Source: Fonsecaea monophora
Lineage: Eukaryota > Ascomycota > Eurotiomycetes > Chaetothyriales > Herpotrichiellaceae
Reading direction: 5' to 3'
Assembly (NCBI RefSeq): GCF_001642475.1
Contig: NW_019173946.1
Span: forward strand, 310,001-374,000
DNA length: 64,000 nucleotides
Under the pieces are notes generated by a model, which made no database searches, was not told where the DNA came from, and worked only from the letters and a program-made list of their open reading frames with translations. Below, piece after piece: positions 11,955 through 22,884 of this stretch; position 1 is the first letter of the stretch, and each line of letters begins with the position of its first letter. Both the position numbers and the translations under genes were made by a program.

Positions 11955-13589
11955 GGTGCTGCTAGGATGTTTGACCGTGAGGGTTGTGTTTGTCGTGCTA
12001 TTCCACCTTCAAACGGCATATTGTCCAAATGCTTCTCGCGATGTCGTTTTATTTCACGTCTCAAACAAGCAATCGCATTGGAGCCATTTCCAAGCTTCTC
12101 CATATTCGATATTCGCAGGTCCAGCCGCCATCATGTCTCCACAATCTCATCTTCAAGTCATTGGTTCTTGGGAGCGGCATATGGTGATGGTGTCCAAAAG
12201 TCCCCGCGAAAAGTCCCCATATTGAGTCGAGGCTTGGATGTCAGTCACGAACGACAAATGGGAGAACAGCCGAGCACACCAGAGGCTATGTGGAGAGAGG
12301 GACGACGGGGAAGAAATGCGGGAGAATGTGGGGGATGGAGGCGTAAGAAAGAGCTGCGGAATATTGCAGTGTGGTAGGGGAGTCTTATTTCATTGCTCAG
12401 TCTTGGGTATACACCGAGTACCAGTCATCCAGGATCAAGCAAGAGGGACTTTATCGACGTCTTTTTCGGATTGACCCTCGCTTTCTGTCACTCCCACTCT
12501 CAATCGAATGGACCACGACCATCAAGGACCATCAAGCAGCGACCAAAGCTGTGGTTAGCGCAGGTAATTACACTCGTGCTCGTAATCTCTTATACGAGAT
12601 GCGGTTCAGCGACCTAGCAACCAAGCGAAGTCACTCCCTTGATCTGAACCAGGCGGGTGCCGGTAGCAAATACAGCCTTGTCCCTTATCGCCCGCAGAGA
12701 AATTGCCATTTCGGGAAGTTAAATCCACTCCTCGGACAGACCTCTTTGATCGGCCATCTCCTGGCAGAGTTATCGGTGCGGAAAAGGACAGTTTGAATGC
12801 ATCGGTACCCTACCCGTTCAAAACACCACTTGCGAACAAGTTATTGCGGGATTTATCTAGAACAGAGACGTTAATGTCCCCGATCTTGATACCTAACAAT
12901 GATAAGCATCAAGTCAATGGCAAACAAGCACCAGCTATTTTCGATACTCTCCAGATTCGTCCAGGTATCGCAAGACTGAAGAAGAAGGATCTCTTACTAA
13001 AGGCAGCCCAGACAATCCTGCCATGGCATCCTGTGAAATCGGTGCTGTACAGACAGGCAATTGAGCCTCTTCTTCGCCCTGCCAGTTATTACTTCGAGTC
13101 ATGCTGGACAGCCAAAAGACGCTCCTGTAGAACCGGGAATTATCGTTCTATTGACAGTGTGACAATATGTCCTATCAAATCGTCCTTATTCCTACCATTT
13201 ACTGTGGTATGTTATCTTGAAAAGTCTCCCAGCCCCCCACCATGTTCCCCGGATTGGGCGGTTTACAGAGACGCACATCGCCGTTAGAAGGGGCGAAACG
13301 GGCAACAAAGTCCCACGTTTCCAGGGGTTCCCAGGCTTATCATTGGGTACAAGCGAGGTCCAACTTGCTTGCCGCACACGCTCAGCCTCGACCTCCATCT
13401 CACGCCCTGTGGCGTTTCTCAGACGTCAGTCACCCTTGGATTCAAGGTAAATTTCGTTCAAGGGGATCTGCTACGAAGAGATTGTCTCAGAAATTTGTTT
13501 ACTGACCAGTTTCTTCGCTGCAACGTTCTGTAAAGCACCTTCTAGTACAGGAGACCTTTAAACCCTCGCTCTCAGCACGTAGAAAAAAG
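11955..13589. other. Divergent intergenic region between oxygenase and PhyH genes
   Basis: 1.6 kb between two head-to-head dioxygenase genes, so it should hold both promoters. The longest frame (12703-13287, 194 codons) starts with TTG, has no family resemblance and no coding signature, and I do not call it. No repeat or mobile element was recognised. Confidence 0.5.
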
Positions 13590-14640
13590 ATGGGCATCTC
13601 AATGTTTGGGCCTCCAGCGCCCATTGACCCGTCATACGAACCGTCCGTCTCCATAACTTCGATACCTGCGAGCGCCCCGATCGATGAGATCCTGGGCGTA
13701 CTCGAGCGGGACGGGGGCGTTATCCTGACGGGATTCGCCACGGCTGAAGACATGGCCGCCGTGGACCGCGACGTCGAGGCCCATCGCGCACAAACCCGGT
13801 CGACCGAGAAGAGCGCGCTGCACATCATCCCCAAGGAAACGCTGGCCATCCCGGGCCTGGTCGGCAAGTCTGCGACCATGGCTAAGATCTGTGCTGAATC
13901 GCCCGTGCTCGAGGAACTGCGGACGTCGATCCTGCAGGAGAAATTCAAGGTGATCCGCGAGGAGATTGTCGAGGAAAACACCATCGACCCGCTGCTGAGC
14001 ATCAGCATCACCTTCTACATCGGCCACGGCGCGCCTCGACAACGGCTGCACCGAGACGACAACGTGCACGGGGTCCGACACGGCGGAGAAAGCTTTGACC
14101 TCAAAAAGGCCGGCCAGTTTGGATGTCTGATTGCCGGGTCGAGGACGACGCGACAGAACGGGGCCACCATGTTCGTGCCAGGATCTCACAAATGGGACGA
14201 TACCCGACGTCCACGGACGGACGAGGTATGCTTTGCCGGTAAGTCTCCCTCTCCCCTCTCTGCTCTGAAGGCCCTGCAATTCTAATCCCCCATCGTGGTC
14301 CCTTGGTCTGGTGTGAGCTGATGATGTTGTTGTTGTTGTCGCATGAAAAGAAATGGAACCGGGCTCCGCCTTGATCTTCCTGGCATCCTGCTACCACGGG
14401 GGCGGCCACAACTCGGTCCCCGGCGAGGTGCGCAAGGTCCACGGCCTGTTCTTCGTCCGGGGCAACATGCGCACCGAGGAGAACCAGTTCCTGGCGGTGC
14501 CGAGGAGCAAAGTGCTCACCATGAACGACAAGATGCTCTCACTGCTTGGGTACAAGAAGCCGACGACGGTGCTGGGGGTCGTCGACAACGAGGATCCGTC
14601 GTTGGACTTGCAGTCTGTCTTTGAGAAGGCGAACCGATAG
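13590..14640 (+). CDS. PhyH-family Fe(II)/2-oxoglutarate dioxygenase
   Basis: A phytanoyl-CoA-dioxygenase-like enzyme; such enzymes hydroxylate, desaturate or rearrange small molecules and are frequent in fungal metabolite pathways. Exons 13590-14238 and 14351-14640 (intron 112 bases, GTAAGT..AAAAG) give 312 aa. The metal site is visible: HRD at 154-156 (RQRLHRDDNVHG) and the distal His in CYHGGGHN (H232, possibly H236), followed by R244 for 2-oxoglutarate. GATMFVPGSHKW (191-202) is the usual strand before the distal His. There is no PTS1 or signal peptide, so it is probably cytosolic and not the peroxisomal phytanoyl-CoA enzyme. It is divergent from the carotenoid/stilbene oxygenase and co-directional with the permease downstream. 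The substrate is unknown. Confidence 0.88.
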
Positions 14641-15400
14641 TGTCTTCTGTTGCCATGGCAGTGAGTCATTAGATCCTCACAAGGAGGGGTTCGGACAGTC
14701 GTTGTGTGCAGATACCAGATTAGACCACCTCTTCTCCCTCTCCCACTCCCGGCCTTGACATTGAATGGAAAGACGAGGGTAATCCAGAAGATCAAACTCC
14801 CGACACGGACCGAGCATGGCTTCCTCCATCACCGTCAATACGTCAGGTATGCCACTAGCCACTTCCTCTATCATCCATGCCCTCCTGGTAGATTACAAGA
14901 GTACCATTCTATATCTGCCTGCCTGCCTTACATAGATACGAGTAAATATTCTTTGTCGATAAGCTCCCAGCTCCCAATCCGATATCACTGAGATAACGAC
15001 AAAAGTTCCAAATTATCAATCTACCGTATTGACCGAAAAAGTGCGAGGCAGGCTGTATACAGATGCAGTAACAAAGTCCCGAACCCAGTCTCTTCACCCA
15101 TAAATCTCACGTCTTTATAGGAAATCGTCCCGTGTTTCTTCGCCAGTTTTACCGTTAGGTTGCCGTTGGACTGTTTGATATTATCTTACTATCGTTATAA
15201 GGGGTAAAACAAGGGGGAATATGTGAATCTATATCGGATCCCTTCCCGAGGGTGTTACATGGATACCGGAGGAGGCGTTTCTTGTTTATAAAGGACGAGT
15301 TGTAGTTGTCCCACCCGCCGGGCACAATGGGTCGCTCATCCACCACTACTCGGCACTACGGGTAGTAGCATATTTGTTGCTTCTCAGAAGAAAAGAAGAA
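14641..15400. other. Intergenic; permease promoter
   Basis: 760 bases between the PhyH gene and the permease, with only short frames. A TATAAA box lies at 15287-15292. Confidence 0.5.
15287..15292 (+). promoter_or_regulatory. TATA box of the amino-acid permease gene
   Basis: TATAAA, 109 bases upstream of the permease ATG. Position and strand fit a fungal core promoter; not otherwise supported. Confidence 0.45.
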
Positions 15401-17307
15401 ATGGAGGCCAAAATGGCAGAGTCCAAGGAGATCCCTCAGGAGGTGCTCGAGTTGCAACTCAGCCCCAGCGGCGGGCAGCTCGGACAGGTCGAGAATGTTG
15501 ATAAACTCCGTCGGTCGTTGCGCAACCGTCAGATCCAACTCATTGCCATTGGAGGCACGATTGGGACGGCGCTCGTGAGTTCGCTCTTTCCTTGCATCTG
15601 AGGTCACCCGGTTCTCGAAGGGCGTCGGTGTCGTGTCCGCATAGAGTATGGAGTTGACTCGAGAGATCTGCAGTTCGTCAGTATCGGATGGGCCTTGCTC
15701 GAGGGCGGTCCGGGGTCGATGCTCATCTCGTTCCTCTTCTATTGCTGTGTCATCGGGTGTATCAACAGCAGTCTCGCCGAAATGACCGTCTACATGCCCG
15801 TGTCTGGCTCCTTCATCCGGTTCGCTGGAAAATGGGTCGACGACTCATTCGGCTTTGTGGCAGGCTGGAACTTTTTCCTCTATGAAGCCATCCTGATCCC
15901 CTTTGAGATCTCGGCCCTCAACCTCGTCCTAACCTTCTGGAGGGACGACATCCCCGTGTGGGCCGTCTGCCTGGCCTGCATCACGCTGTACGCCGTCATC
16001 AACATCTTCGCGGTTCGCTGGTTCGGTGAGGCCGAGTTCTGGCTGTCCATGGGCAAGGTGTTTCTGGTCTTCATCTTGTTCTTCTTCACCTTCGTCACCA
16101 TGGTGGGCGGCAACCCGAAGCACGACGCGTACGGATTTCGGTATTGGAACAGTCCGGGCGCTTTTGCGGAGTACATCACCACCGGAGCGCTGGGGAGGTT
16201 CGAGGGTTTCTTAGGATCCCTATTCGTGGCGGCATTCACCGTCTGCGGCCCAGAGTATATCGCCATGGTGTCAGCAGAGGCGGTCTATCCCCGTATCACC
16301 ATCAAGGCGGCATTCAAGACAGTGTAAGTTGGGTTTTCTCCTCTCTCATGGACGAGTCACTGACCGCAGCAGATACTGGCGATTCGGCTGCTTCTTCATC
16401 CTGGGAGCCATCTGTGTCGGGATCGTCCTCCCATACGACAGCGCGACACGGATCCACGTTCTCACCACGCAGGGCGGCTCCACTGGCGCATCGTCCCCGT
16501 ATATCATCGCGATGCAGAATCTCGGCATCACGGGGCTCCCTCACCTGGTCAACGCACTGTTACTGACCAGCATCTTCTCCGCGGGCAACTCGTACTGCTA
16601 CATGGCGACGCGGTCGTTGTACAGCCTCTCGCTACAGGGCCAGGCGCCCCGGTTCCTGCATGCCACGACGGCGAGCGGCGTGCCGTACTGGTGCTTCGCC
16701 GTCACCATGGTGTTTCCCTTCCTGAGCTTCTTGCAGGTCAGCAACGGGTCGGCGACGGCCATCAAGTGGCTGGTCAACCTGGTCACGGCGTCGCAGGTGC
16801 TCAACTACGTCTTCATGGGGACGACGTACCTGTTTTTCTACCGCGCCCTGAAAGCCCAGGGGGTTGACCGCAGTACACTTCCGTACCGAGGTATGTATGC
16901 TCTCTCCCCCTTTCAAGACATCATGTCGCTGACCCTATCCCCTCTTGTTGGGTCCTCCAGGCTGGTGTCAACCCTACCTCAACTGCTTCGGCCTGGTCTT
17001 CGTGACCATCATCGTCGTCCTGCAAGGCTACACGGTCTTCCTCCCCGGATCGTGGGACATCGGCACCTTCTTCACCTACTACACCATGATCTTCGTCTGC
17101 ATGGTCCTCTACATCGGGTGGAAGGTGATCAAGCGGACCAAAGTCGTGCAGCCGCACCTGGCCGACCTCGTCTGGGACAAGCCCGTCATCGACGCCTACG
17201 AGCAGAGCATCGACCCGCCGCTGGGACTGTGGGAGGATATCTGGGTGTCGGTGCTGGACACGCTCAAGATCAGGAGCAAGAAACTCACAGAGGGGGCGGA
17301 TGTATGA
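15401..17307 (+). CDS. Amino-acid permease (APC superfamily, YAT type)
   Basis: A plasma-membrane proton-coupled amino-acid transporter. Exons 15401-15574, 15674-16323, 16373-16890 and 16961-17307 give 562 aa with about 12 membrane segments. Signatures: RNRQIQLIAIGGTIGTAL at TM1 with FVSIGWALLEGGPGSML restored by the first splice; MTVYMPVSGSFIRFA (TM3 region); WNSPGAFAEY; KTVYWRF across the second splice; TRSLYSLSLQGQAPRFL; SVSNG..AIKWLVNLVTA. The C-terminal tail with DPPLGLWEDIW is typical for fungal members. A second ATG four codons in is an alternative start. A TATAAA box lies 109 bases upstream. As the last member of the left block it could supply an amino-acid substrate to the ligase-like enzyme; that link is inference. 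Confidence 0.93.
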
Positions 17308-18549
17308 AAAATAACAACAACAACAAGGCTTTGTGTATGTATGTAGGTAGCTATGCTTGGTGGTCGAAAGCTGTGTCTGGAGTAACTATGTACCGAGTAT
17401 GTGTACATGACAATCAAAATCAAATATAAGGGGATGGATATCCCAAGCTACCGAACATTCTGTTGGCCCTTTAGTCGGCGAGCGCGGTTTGCGCGTAGGT
17501 ATGCATTACTTATCTCAAGCCTAGGACATTGTGCGGCCCTCGTCAAGGTACTGCTAGTATCAGCGATCCCAACAGACAGTCACTTCGCCCGACGGATGAA
17601 ATGGTCGAAGGTCACGTACGTGCACACCAGCAGCCACTAACCAACCCAGACTCCTTGAAGGCGGGTAGGTGCTCCGAGACGATCCAGGGTCGATGGCAAA
17701 CCGCAAGGGCAGGGATAAAGAGCACCAAATCTACAAATGTATCTCCTATATTACGCCCGCTGTAAATCAAGAGCTTGTGGATAATCTTGAAGCACCTCCA
17801 ACTGATGTAATATCCCCATCTTCATGTATACCAGACCATCAAAAGCTGCCAGCCACCGGGTAGGACATCGGCACAGTCAATGTGAGCTCAAGTCAACACT
17901 TAAGTCAGCGTTGATAACGGTGGCGGAGGTCACGATATAGGCGATAGAGGCGTAGGGGGGAGGACGAACATGATTCGCGTCGTAGAATTGTGTAGGACAA
18001 GTGCCATGGTCCAGCCAGGGAGGCCTTGTTGGTCCGTAAGAAGGTCAGTGCTTCGAGGTCTGCGATTGAGGTCACGTCTCACTACAGCTTAAGGGGATGA
18101 TGGGAGCAGCATCGTCCAACTTCCAGATTTGACTGCGTTTTAGGCAACGAGTAGAACCGGCGAGGATAGCAGGGTTCGTCGGAGAATCGAGAGTGAGAGC
18201 TGCCCTGGTTAAATGTGACGAGAGACTGGAATTAGGCGGGCCAGCTTTCTCTTGTTTCGTGGCGTTGTGACATCCCAGCACTCACCAGGCTGCTATCGGT
18301 TCTGCCTCTCAACTAACAGGCAGCAATCCTGAGAGATCGCATGAGTGCGACGCGATGGTGGAGGAGCGGTGAACTGGGCGGTGAGGGCGAACAGACGCTG
18401 AGGCCAGACCACGAGCCCAGCTTCATCGTCAAATCTGAATGTAAGTACCACGCCAAAAGGCACACACATTCACTTCTTTCCGAGGACAAAGTTTCAACTC
18501 TTCTCCAAGGCTTTGCACAAGGCAAAGAAAACCATGATGAAAAGTGATT
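17308..18549. other. Intergenic, no gene recognised
   Basis: 1.2 kb between the permease 3' end and U2 snRNA. Only short frames were seen. It separates the accessory-like left block from the housekeeping block. Confidence 0.5.
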
Positions 18550-18743
18550 GTTTCGCATCACAAGGCGGCAGTGTGAGGCCTCGGACACGGTGCTTGAGAC
18601 GCTCCATGCAAGCACGGAGAGACTCAAGCGACGTGCAAAAATAAATTTAATCAAAGTTAGACACACGTGGTGTCGTTTCAGAGATTAAACTGAAAAGAAC
18701 AGATACTACACTTGATCTAAGCCAGTTGGCAAAGCTGAGAGAC
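18550..18743 (-). ncRNA. U2: U2 spliceosomal snRNA
   Basis: U2 pairs with the intron branch site in the spliceosome. Read on the minus strand, the gene has the near-invariant stretch CTTAGATCAAGTGTAGTATC. The branch-site-pairing GTAGTA is at 18709-18704, followed by TGTTCTTTTCAGTTTAATCTC. A Sm site (AATTTATTTTTG) lies near 18647-18635. Downstream, GCTTGAG (18629-18623) pairs with CTCAAGC (18598-18592) as stem III. CGTGTC..CGAGGC pairs with GCCTTG..GATGCG (18559-18554) as stem IV with an 11-base loop. The 194-base span fits other U2 RNAs. Both ends are estimates to within a few bases; the 5' end may be a few bases either side of 18743. Confidence 0.95.
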
Positions 18744-19316
18744 AACAATTAGCACAAACGATCAAAGTGTAGGGGGGAGGAGTAATGGTACTCACAGAGC
18801 TGAGGAAAGGAAAAGAAAAAGAGAAGGGGAAAAAAGGGAGAGATGGAGGTTTAAGTAGTCGGGAGACGAGGGTGGTTGATGCCAAGACCTCGAGATTTTT
18901 GGTCAGTTAGCACTGCACTAGACACTTTAGTGGTCGCCAAGATCAACTAGCGCCGCTGGTGCCTGGTTTTCTGCCAAGCCTGCAAGCACAACATAGTTAA
19001 GTGCCAAGCCGACTCTGAACGCAGTTCTCCCACCTCGCAGAAACAGCAAGTTAGGCGTACAAGAAAGGTACGTACGTACCTGGGAGTCACAGAAAACCGA
19101 GGCGCATCAGATATTCATGCTTTATAGCCCGTTCTCACTGCGTTCAATTGCTCGACAGCAAACAGTGCTGTAGATGATGTAGACGATGCCTTCGTCGACG
19201 GTAAGGCCTTATGCCCTCGTCCCTTGCCCATTGACTCTCTCATACTATCCCTTTACAAAGGATGCCTGCATGTATTGCCCTCAACTTGTCTATCACTTCA
19301 AACCGGCGTCGTCATC
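18744..19316. other. Divergent promoter region of U2 snRNA and WD40 gene
   Basis: 573 bases with no open frame of note. It should hold the snRNA promoter (minus side) and the WD40 gene promoter and 5' UTR. A small direct repeat, GTACGTACGTACC, lies at about 19068-19080. Confidence 0.5.
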
Positions 19317-20321
19317 ATGAGCCCTTCAGTCCCGAAACTTCCCTCTGCCCTGGTGAACAAGATCGCCTCACACACAGGCCCAATTAATGCCATTACTTTC
19401 TCCTCTCTCGGCGGCACCTACATCCTTACGGGCAGCTCAGACCGACAAGTTCACCTCACCCGCACCGAGCCCTCCAAGCCTGACAACCCTTCGTCTACAC
19501 CGATCCAGAAGTACTCGGCGCACGGCTACCCCATTCTCGATATCGCTTGTGCACAGGACAACCAGACCTTTGCATCTGTTGGCGGCGACCGCGCGGTGTT
19601 TCTCTGGGACGTCCAGGCTGCAGACGGCACGCTGAGACGATTTGGGAATAATACCACCCAGGGACATACCAGTCGGATCACAAGCGTAGCTTTTGCTGGA
19701 GACGGCGACAGCGTGCTCGTCAGCGGGAGTGATGACACAAGCGTCAGGTTGTGGGACGTCAAGAGTCGGGATGCACGGCCACTGATGGTTCTCGAAGAGG
19801 CCAAAGATGGCATTTCGAGTGTCGTGGTACCCGAGAACGGACACGAGATTGTCGCTGCGAGTATAGACGGCAGGGTACGATCCTACGATATCCGCACGGG
19901 CAGAGTGACCGTGGATGTAATGCCCGGAAGCGTGACCAGTCTGGACCTCTCGAGAGACGCTAAAACAGTGCTTGTGGGTTGTCTGGACGGGAGGATTCGG
20001 TTAATGGATCGAGGAGACGGAACATGCTTGAGGGCTTTCCCTCCCGAAGAAGCCACGGACGGGTACAAGAACGAGAACCTCAGATTGCGGAGCTGTCTCG
20101 GAGCCAACGACGGCTTGGTACTGAGCGGAAGCGAGAGTGATGGCACTGTACGCGCCTGGGATGTTCTCTCCGGCAAGGCCGTCGGCAAAGTCCACCTCAG
20201 TGACTCTGACAGGGTAGTGAGCGTCGTGACATGGAGAGAAGGCAGCCAGGCGCAAGCGCGACAGAGTCTTTGGGCCGGCGGAGGCGCTGATGGTGTAGTC
20301 AAGATCTACGGCGCTGGATGA
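19317..20321 (+). CDS. wdr83: WD40-repeat protein, WDR83/MORG1 type
   Basis: A single-exon, 334-aa WD40 propeller resembling WDR83 (MORG1), which in animals is a MAPK scaffold and a spliceosome-associated protein. About seven blades are visible. Clear ones include HTGPINAITFSSLGGTYILTGSSDRQVHL, YSAHGYPILDIACAQD, GHTSRITSVAFAGDGDS with GSDDTSVRLWD, and DGTVRAWD. The most diagnostic stretch is LEEAKDGISSV..HEIVAASIDGRVRSYDIRTGRV, which closely parallels the human protein (LDEARDGVSSV..EILAGSVDGRVRRYD). The ATG at 19317 is chosen because the frame upstream has only a TTG. It is convergent with the CASTOR-like gene and divergent from U2 snRNA. Orthology is likely; the function in this fungus is inferred. 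Confidence 0.85.
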   Translation: MSPSVPKLPSALVNKIASHTGPINAITFSSLGGTYILTGSSDRQVHLTRTEPSKPDNPSSTPIQKYSAHGYPILDIACAQDNQTFASVGGDRAVFLWDVQAADGTLRRFGNNTTQGHTSRITSVAFAGDGDSVLVSGSDDTSVRLWDVKSRDARPLMVLEEAKDGISSVVVPENGHEIVAASIDGRVRSYDIRTGRVTVDVMPGSVTSLDLSRDAKTVLVGCLDGRIRLMDRGDGTCLRAFPPEEATDGYKNENLRLRSCLGANDGLVLSGSESDGTVRAWDVLSGKAVGKVHLSDSDRVVSVVTWREGSQAQARQSLWAGGGADGVVKIYGAG

Positions 20322-21332
20322 GAGGGAAGAGATACGCGTATGTGTATAGCATGATACATTTATGCTAGCTGAAAGCAGGCAACTTTGCGGACCCCTCTCT
20401 CTCTCTCGAACTCTCTGAGTCTCCCTCTCTCCCTCCCTCCGAGATCTCATGGCCTTCCCACGTGAAATACCCTTTCCATCTCCCCACAACACCATCGAGC
20501 CCGAGCAAGGCCCGAGCAACTAAAGGCGCAGAGAAGACGCAGACAGCACAGAGAAGAAGAAAGAGACGCCCACAAACAGAACTTTTCCACGCAATCATCA
20601 AAAGAAGCCAAATCCGAATCGTAAGCGCAATCGCTATCACATCCCACCCCATCCCATCCCATGCTTGCATGCATTCATGCTGCAGTACCAATTGAACGTC
20701 CGATCTCTTACCAGACCGACCGAGTACATATGTACCTCACTCATCCATATCGAATTCGGAATCGGAATTATAATCCAGGATGACATGAATGTATATGTGT
20801 GTCTCTCTTTTTCCACTTTTGTCCTTTTCACTTTTCACTTTTCCCCGAGTCCCCGAGTCCCCGTGTCCCATGCATGAGTTTCTGCCCTTGATCCGTCATC
20901 CCTTCGTGTCGGAGGACACCCAAACTTTGATTGCTTTTTTGCCTTCCCCGGTATAATGCTATTGCTGATGATGCTGATGCAGGTGTAAGTCGTACTCGTT
21001 TTGTGCTCGTTCGTGCTCGTAGTAAGAAGTGAGCGGAACTTGATAATCGTAGGTGATTTTTTCGGTTTTGGTTTCGGTTTTTCCAGTCCGGCCCCCCCCC
21101 CCCCCCCCCCAAGGGAGGACCACAAAGGGTTATTTCTTGATCGCAATTTCAATGACACACACACATGTGTGCTCTTCCTCGCAATCTCTCCATGTGTGTA
21201 TGTGTGCATGCATGTGTAACCTTACCAGCCTGACCGTTGTGTAACAGGAAGCAGGCCCACGACATACGTCACGATCGTCATGTTCATTCATGGCTCCTGG
21301 ATCGCGACGCACTCACACTCGCACTCGCTCGC
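20322..21332. other. Convergent intergenic region with simple-sequence tracts
   Basis: One kb between two convergent genes, expected to hold both 3' UTRs. It contains CT-rich runs (20390-20445), CATCC repeats near 20640-20665, a run of 19 C (21092-21110) and TG-rich sequence (21150-21220). No gene was seen. Confidence 0.55.
21092..21110. repeat. Homopolymer C19 (G19 on minus strand)
   Basis: Nineteen consecutive C, about 220 bases beyond the stop of the minus-strand CASTOR-like gene. Transcribed from that strand it would put a G19 run, capable of quadruplex formation, in or after the 3' UTR. The exact length may be a sequencing or assembly estimate. Confidence 0.9.
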
Positions 21333-22884
21333 TCAAGCCCTCTCCTCCTCCACGACCCTCATCATGCCATAATCGAGGGCCTCGAGGGCCTCTTCGAGCT
21401 GGGACGCGCGGACGATGACGGTGCCTGCTCTGGCGGTGCTGAGGAAGCCGATCTCGACGGGTTCGTCGCGCGGGCCAATCTCGATCGCCGATGTCGTGCC
21501 GCTGCCGCTCAAAGTGACCTGTTCGTCTGGAAGATCGGTGCTCCCCTGGGCGAGGCGGCCAGCCACGCCACAGACAATGCCCGTGGCGTCGAGCGGGAGG
21601 TCGCGCAGGTCCAGCGTGATGGGGATCAGGGCGTCGTCGGCGGATTTGGCGCCTAGGAGCGACCCGCCTAGGCGGTCGAGCAGGCGATGTTCCAGGAGCA
21701 CCGAGATGGGTTCGTCCGAGGTGATGGTCAGGGAGAGGAATTTGGCGCCAAAGTCCAGGTCGGCGCCGGACGCTGGTGGCGGTGGTGGCGGCGTGCTCAG
21801 ACTCAGTCCGGCTGCCGATATCGTCGTGGCCGTGACCGATTTCGACGAAGGCGTCGTCGTGGGTGCCGCGGTCGCCAGCAGGACTTGGAGGAGGTCGTCC
21901 TTGAGCTGCTCGTCGCTGGCCTTGCTGTACTCGCGGCTGCCGGCGCAGTTGGCCAGACGGATCTCACGGTCGACAAGAGGCCGGATATTGTTCCGCTGGA
22001 GCTTTCGGAACGTCCGCACCTGGAGCTCAGGGATGTCCTTGGCCGGCGGGGTCGGGGGAGCCGACCTGTCGAAGAATGGTGACGCCGGCGGCCTCGCGCC
22101 GCCCTGGAGCAAGGTGGGAGATGACGGCGAGAGTTGCGACACAAAGGCGTCGGCGGTCTTGGAGAAGACGAATCCTCGTTGTTGAAGCGCCGTGGTGACG
22201 GTGCCTCGCGCCCGGAAGGGAACAAGAATATAGTCAGAGAAATACGTCGTGATGAAGAAAATGCTTCTGCAAGTGTGTTTCCAGAGTCAGTCCCATGATC
22301 ACAAGGCATCGACATCCAACCAAGATGACGGAGCGAAAAGGCTCACATTCCAGCCATTGCCAATGGCGACGTCAGTTCCAACACCCTCTGGCCGGCGTCA
22401 AGGCCTTGCCCGTCGACTTGGATGACTGTATAGTCTTCGTTTCCGATCTGGATTTCCCCCGTCGACTTCCCCTTCTTGTTGCCGGCGTGAACATTGTTGA
22501 GGACATCAGCAATCGGGCGCACGAATCGGTCAGCGAGGTATCTCGAGCATATGATGGAGCATTCAATGGCAGTGATGGAGATGTTGAGAAAGTCATGGCG
22601 GTTGGTCCACGAAATCTTTGCGGCGTCCTCGTCGTGGTCTTCTCCAAACAGGAGCCGGAGAATCGGCTGAAGGGTCAAGGCGTACAACTCAATGGGAATA
22701 TGGATCAGCGCGAGATGTGCTTCCTGAGCCCGCAAGCGGTGGACGGAGAGTTAGAAAACGTGATGGTCAATAACTCAGGCCCAGCCTGATGCCTGCCAGC
22801 CCTGTACACATAACCGGAGCGGCGGCCGGAAGAACTCACCAAGAATGATATCTGAGCTGAGATCAGGTTCATCGAGTCCGTCAT
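21333..22884 (-). CDS. ACT-domain protein of the CASTOR/GATS-like family
   Basis: Fungal relative of CASTOR, the cytosolic arginine sensor upstream of TORC1 in animals. Exons 22884-22840, 22723-22347 and 22266-21333 give 451 aa. The protein begins MTDSMNLISAQISFL, then HLALIHIPIELYALTLQPILRLLF. FLNISITAIECSIICSRYLADRFV, YTVIQVDGQGLDAGQRVLELTSPLA, and MAGISIFFITTYFSDYILVP (joined across the second splice) form the ACT folds. The last exon adds RGTVTTALQQRGFVFSK, a proline- and serine-rich linker, and a second ACT-like half ending IGFLSTARAGTVIVRASQLEEALEAL. The pairing of ligand-type ACT modules fits an amino-acid sensor, but the ligand and any TORC1 role are inferred. The start could be the second ATG, four codons in. 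Confidence 0.8.

Noticed and set aside
12703..13287. 194-codon plus-strand frame in the divergent intergenic region
   Set aside because: It starts with TTG, has no domain, signal or codon pattern I recognise, and sits where two promoters are expected.
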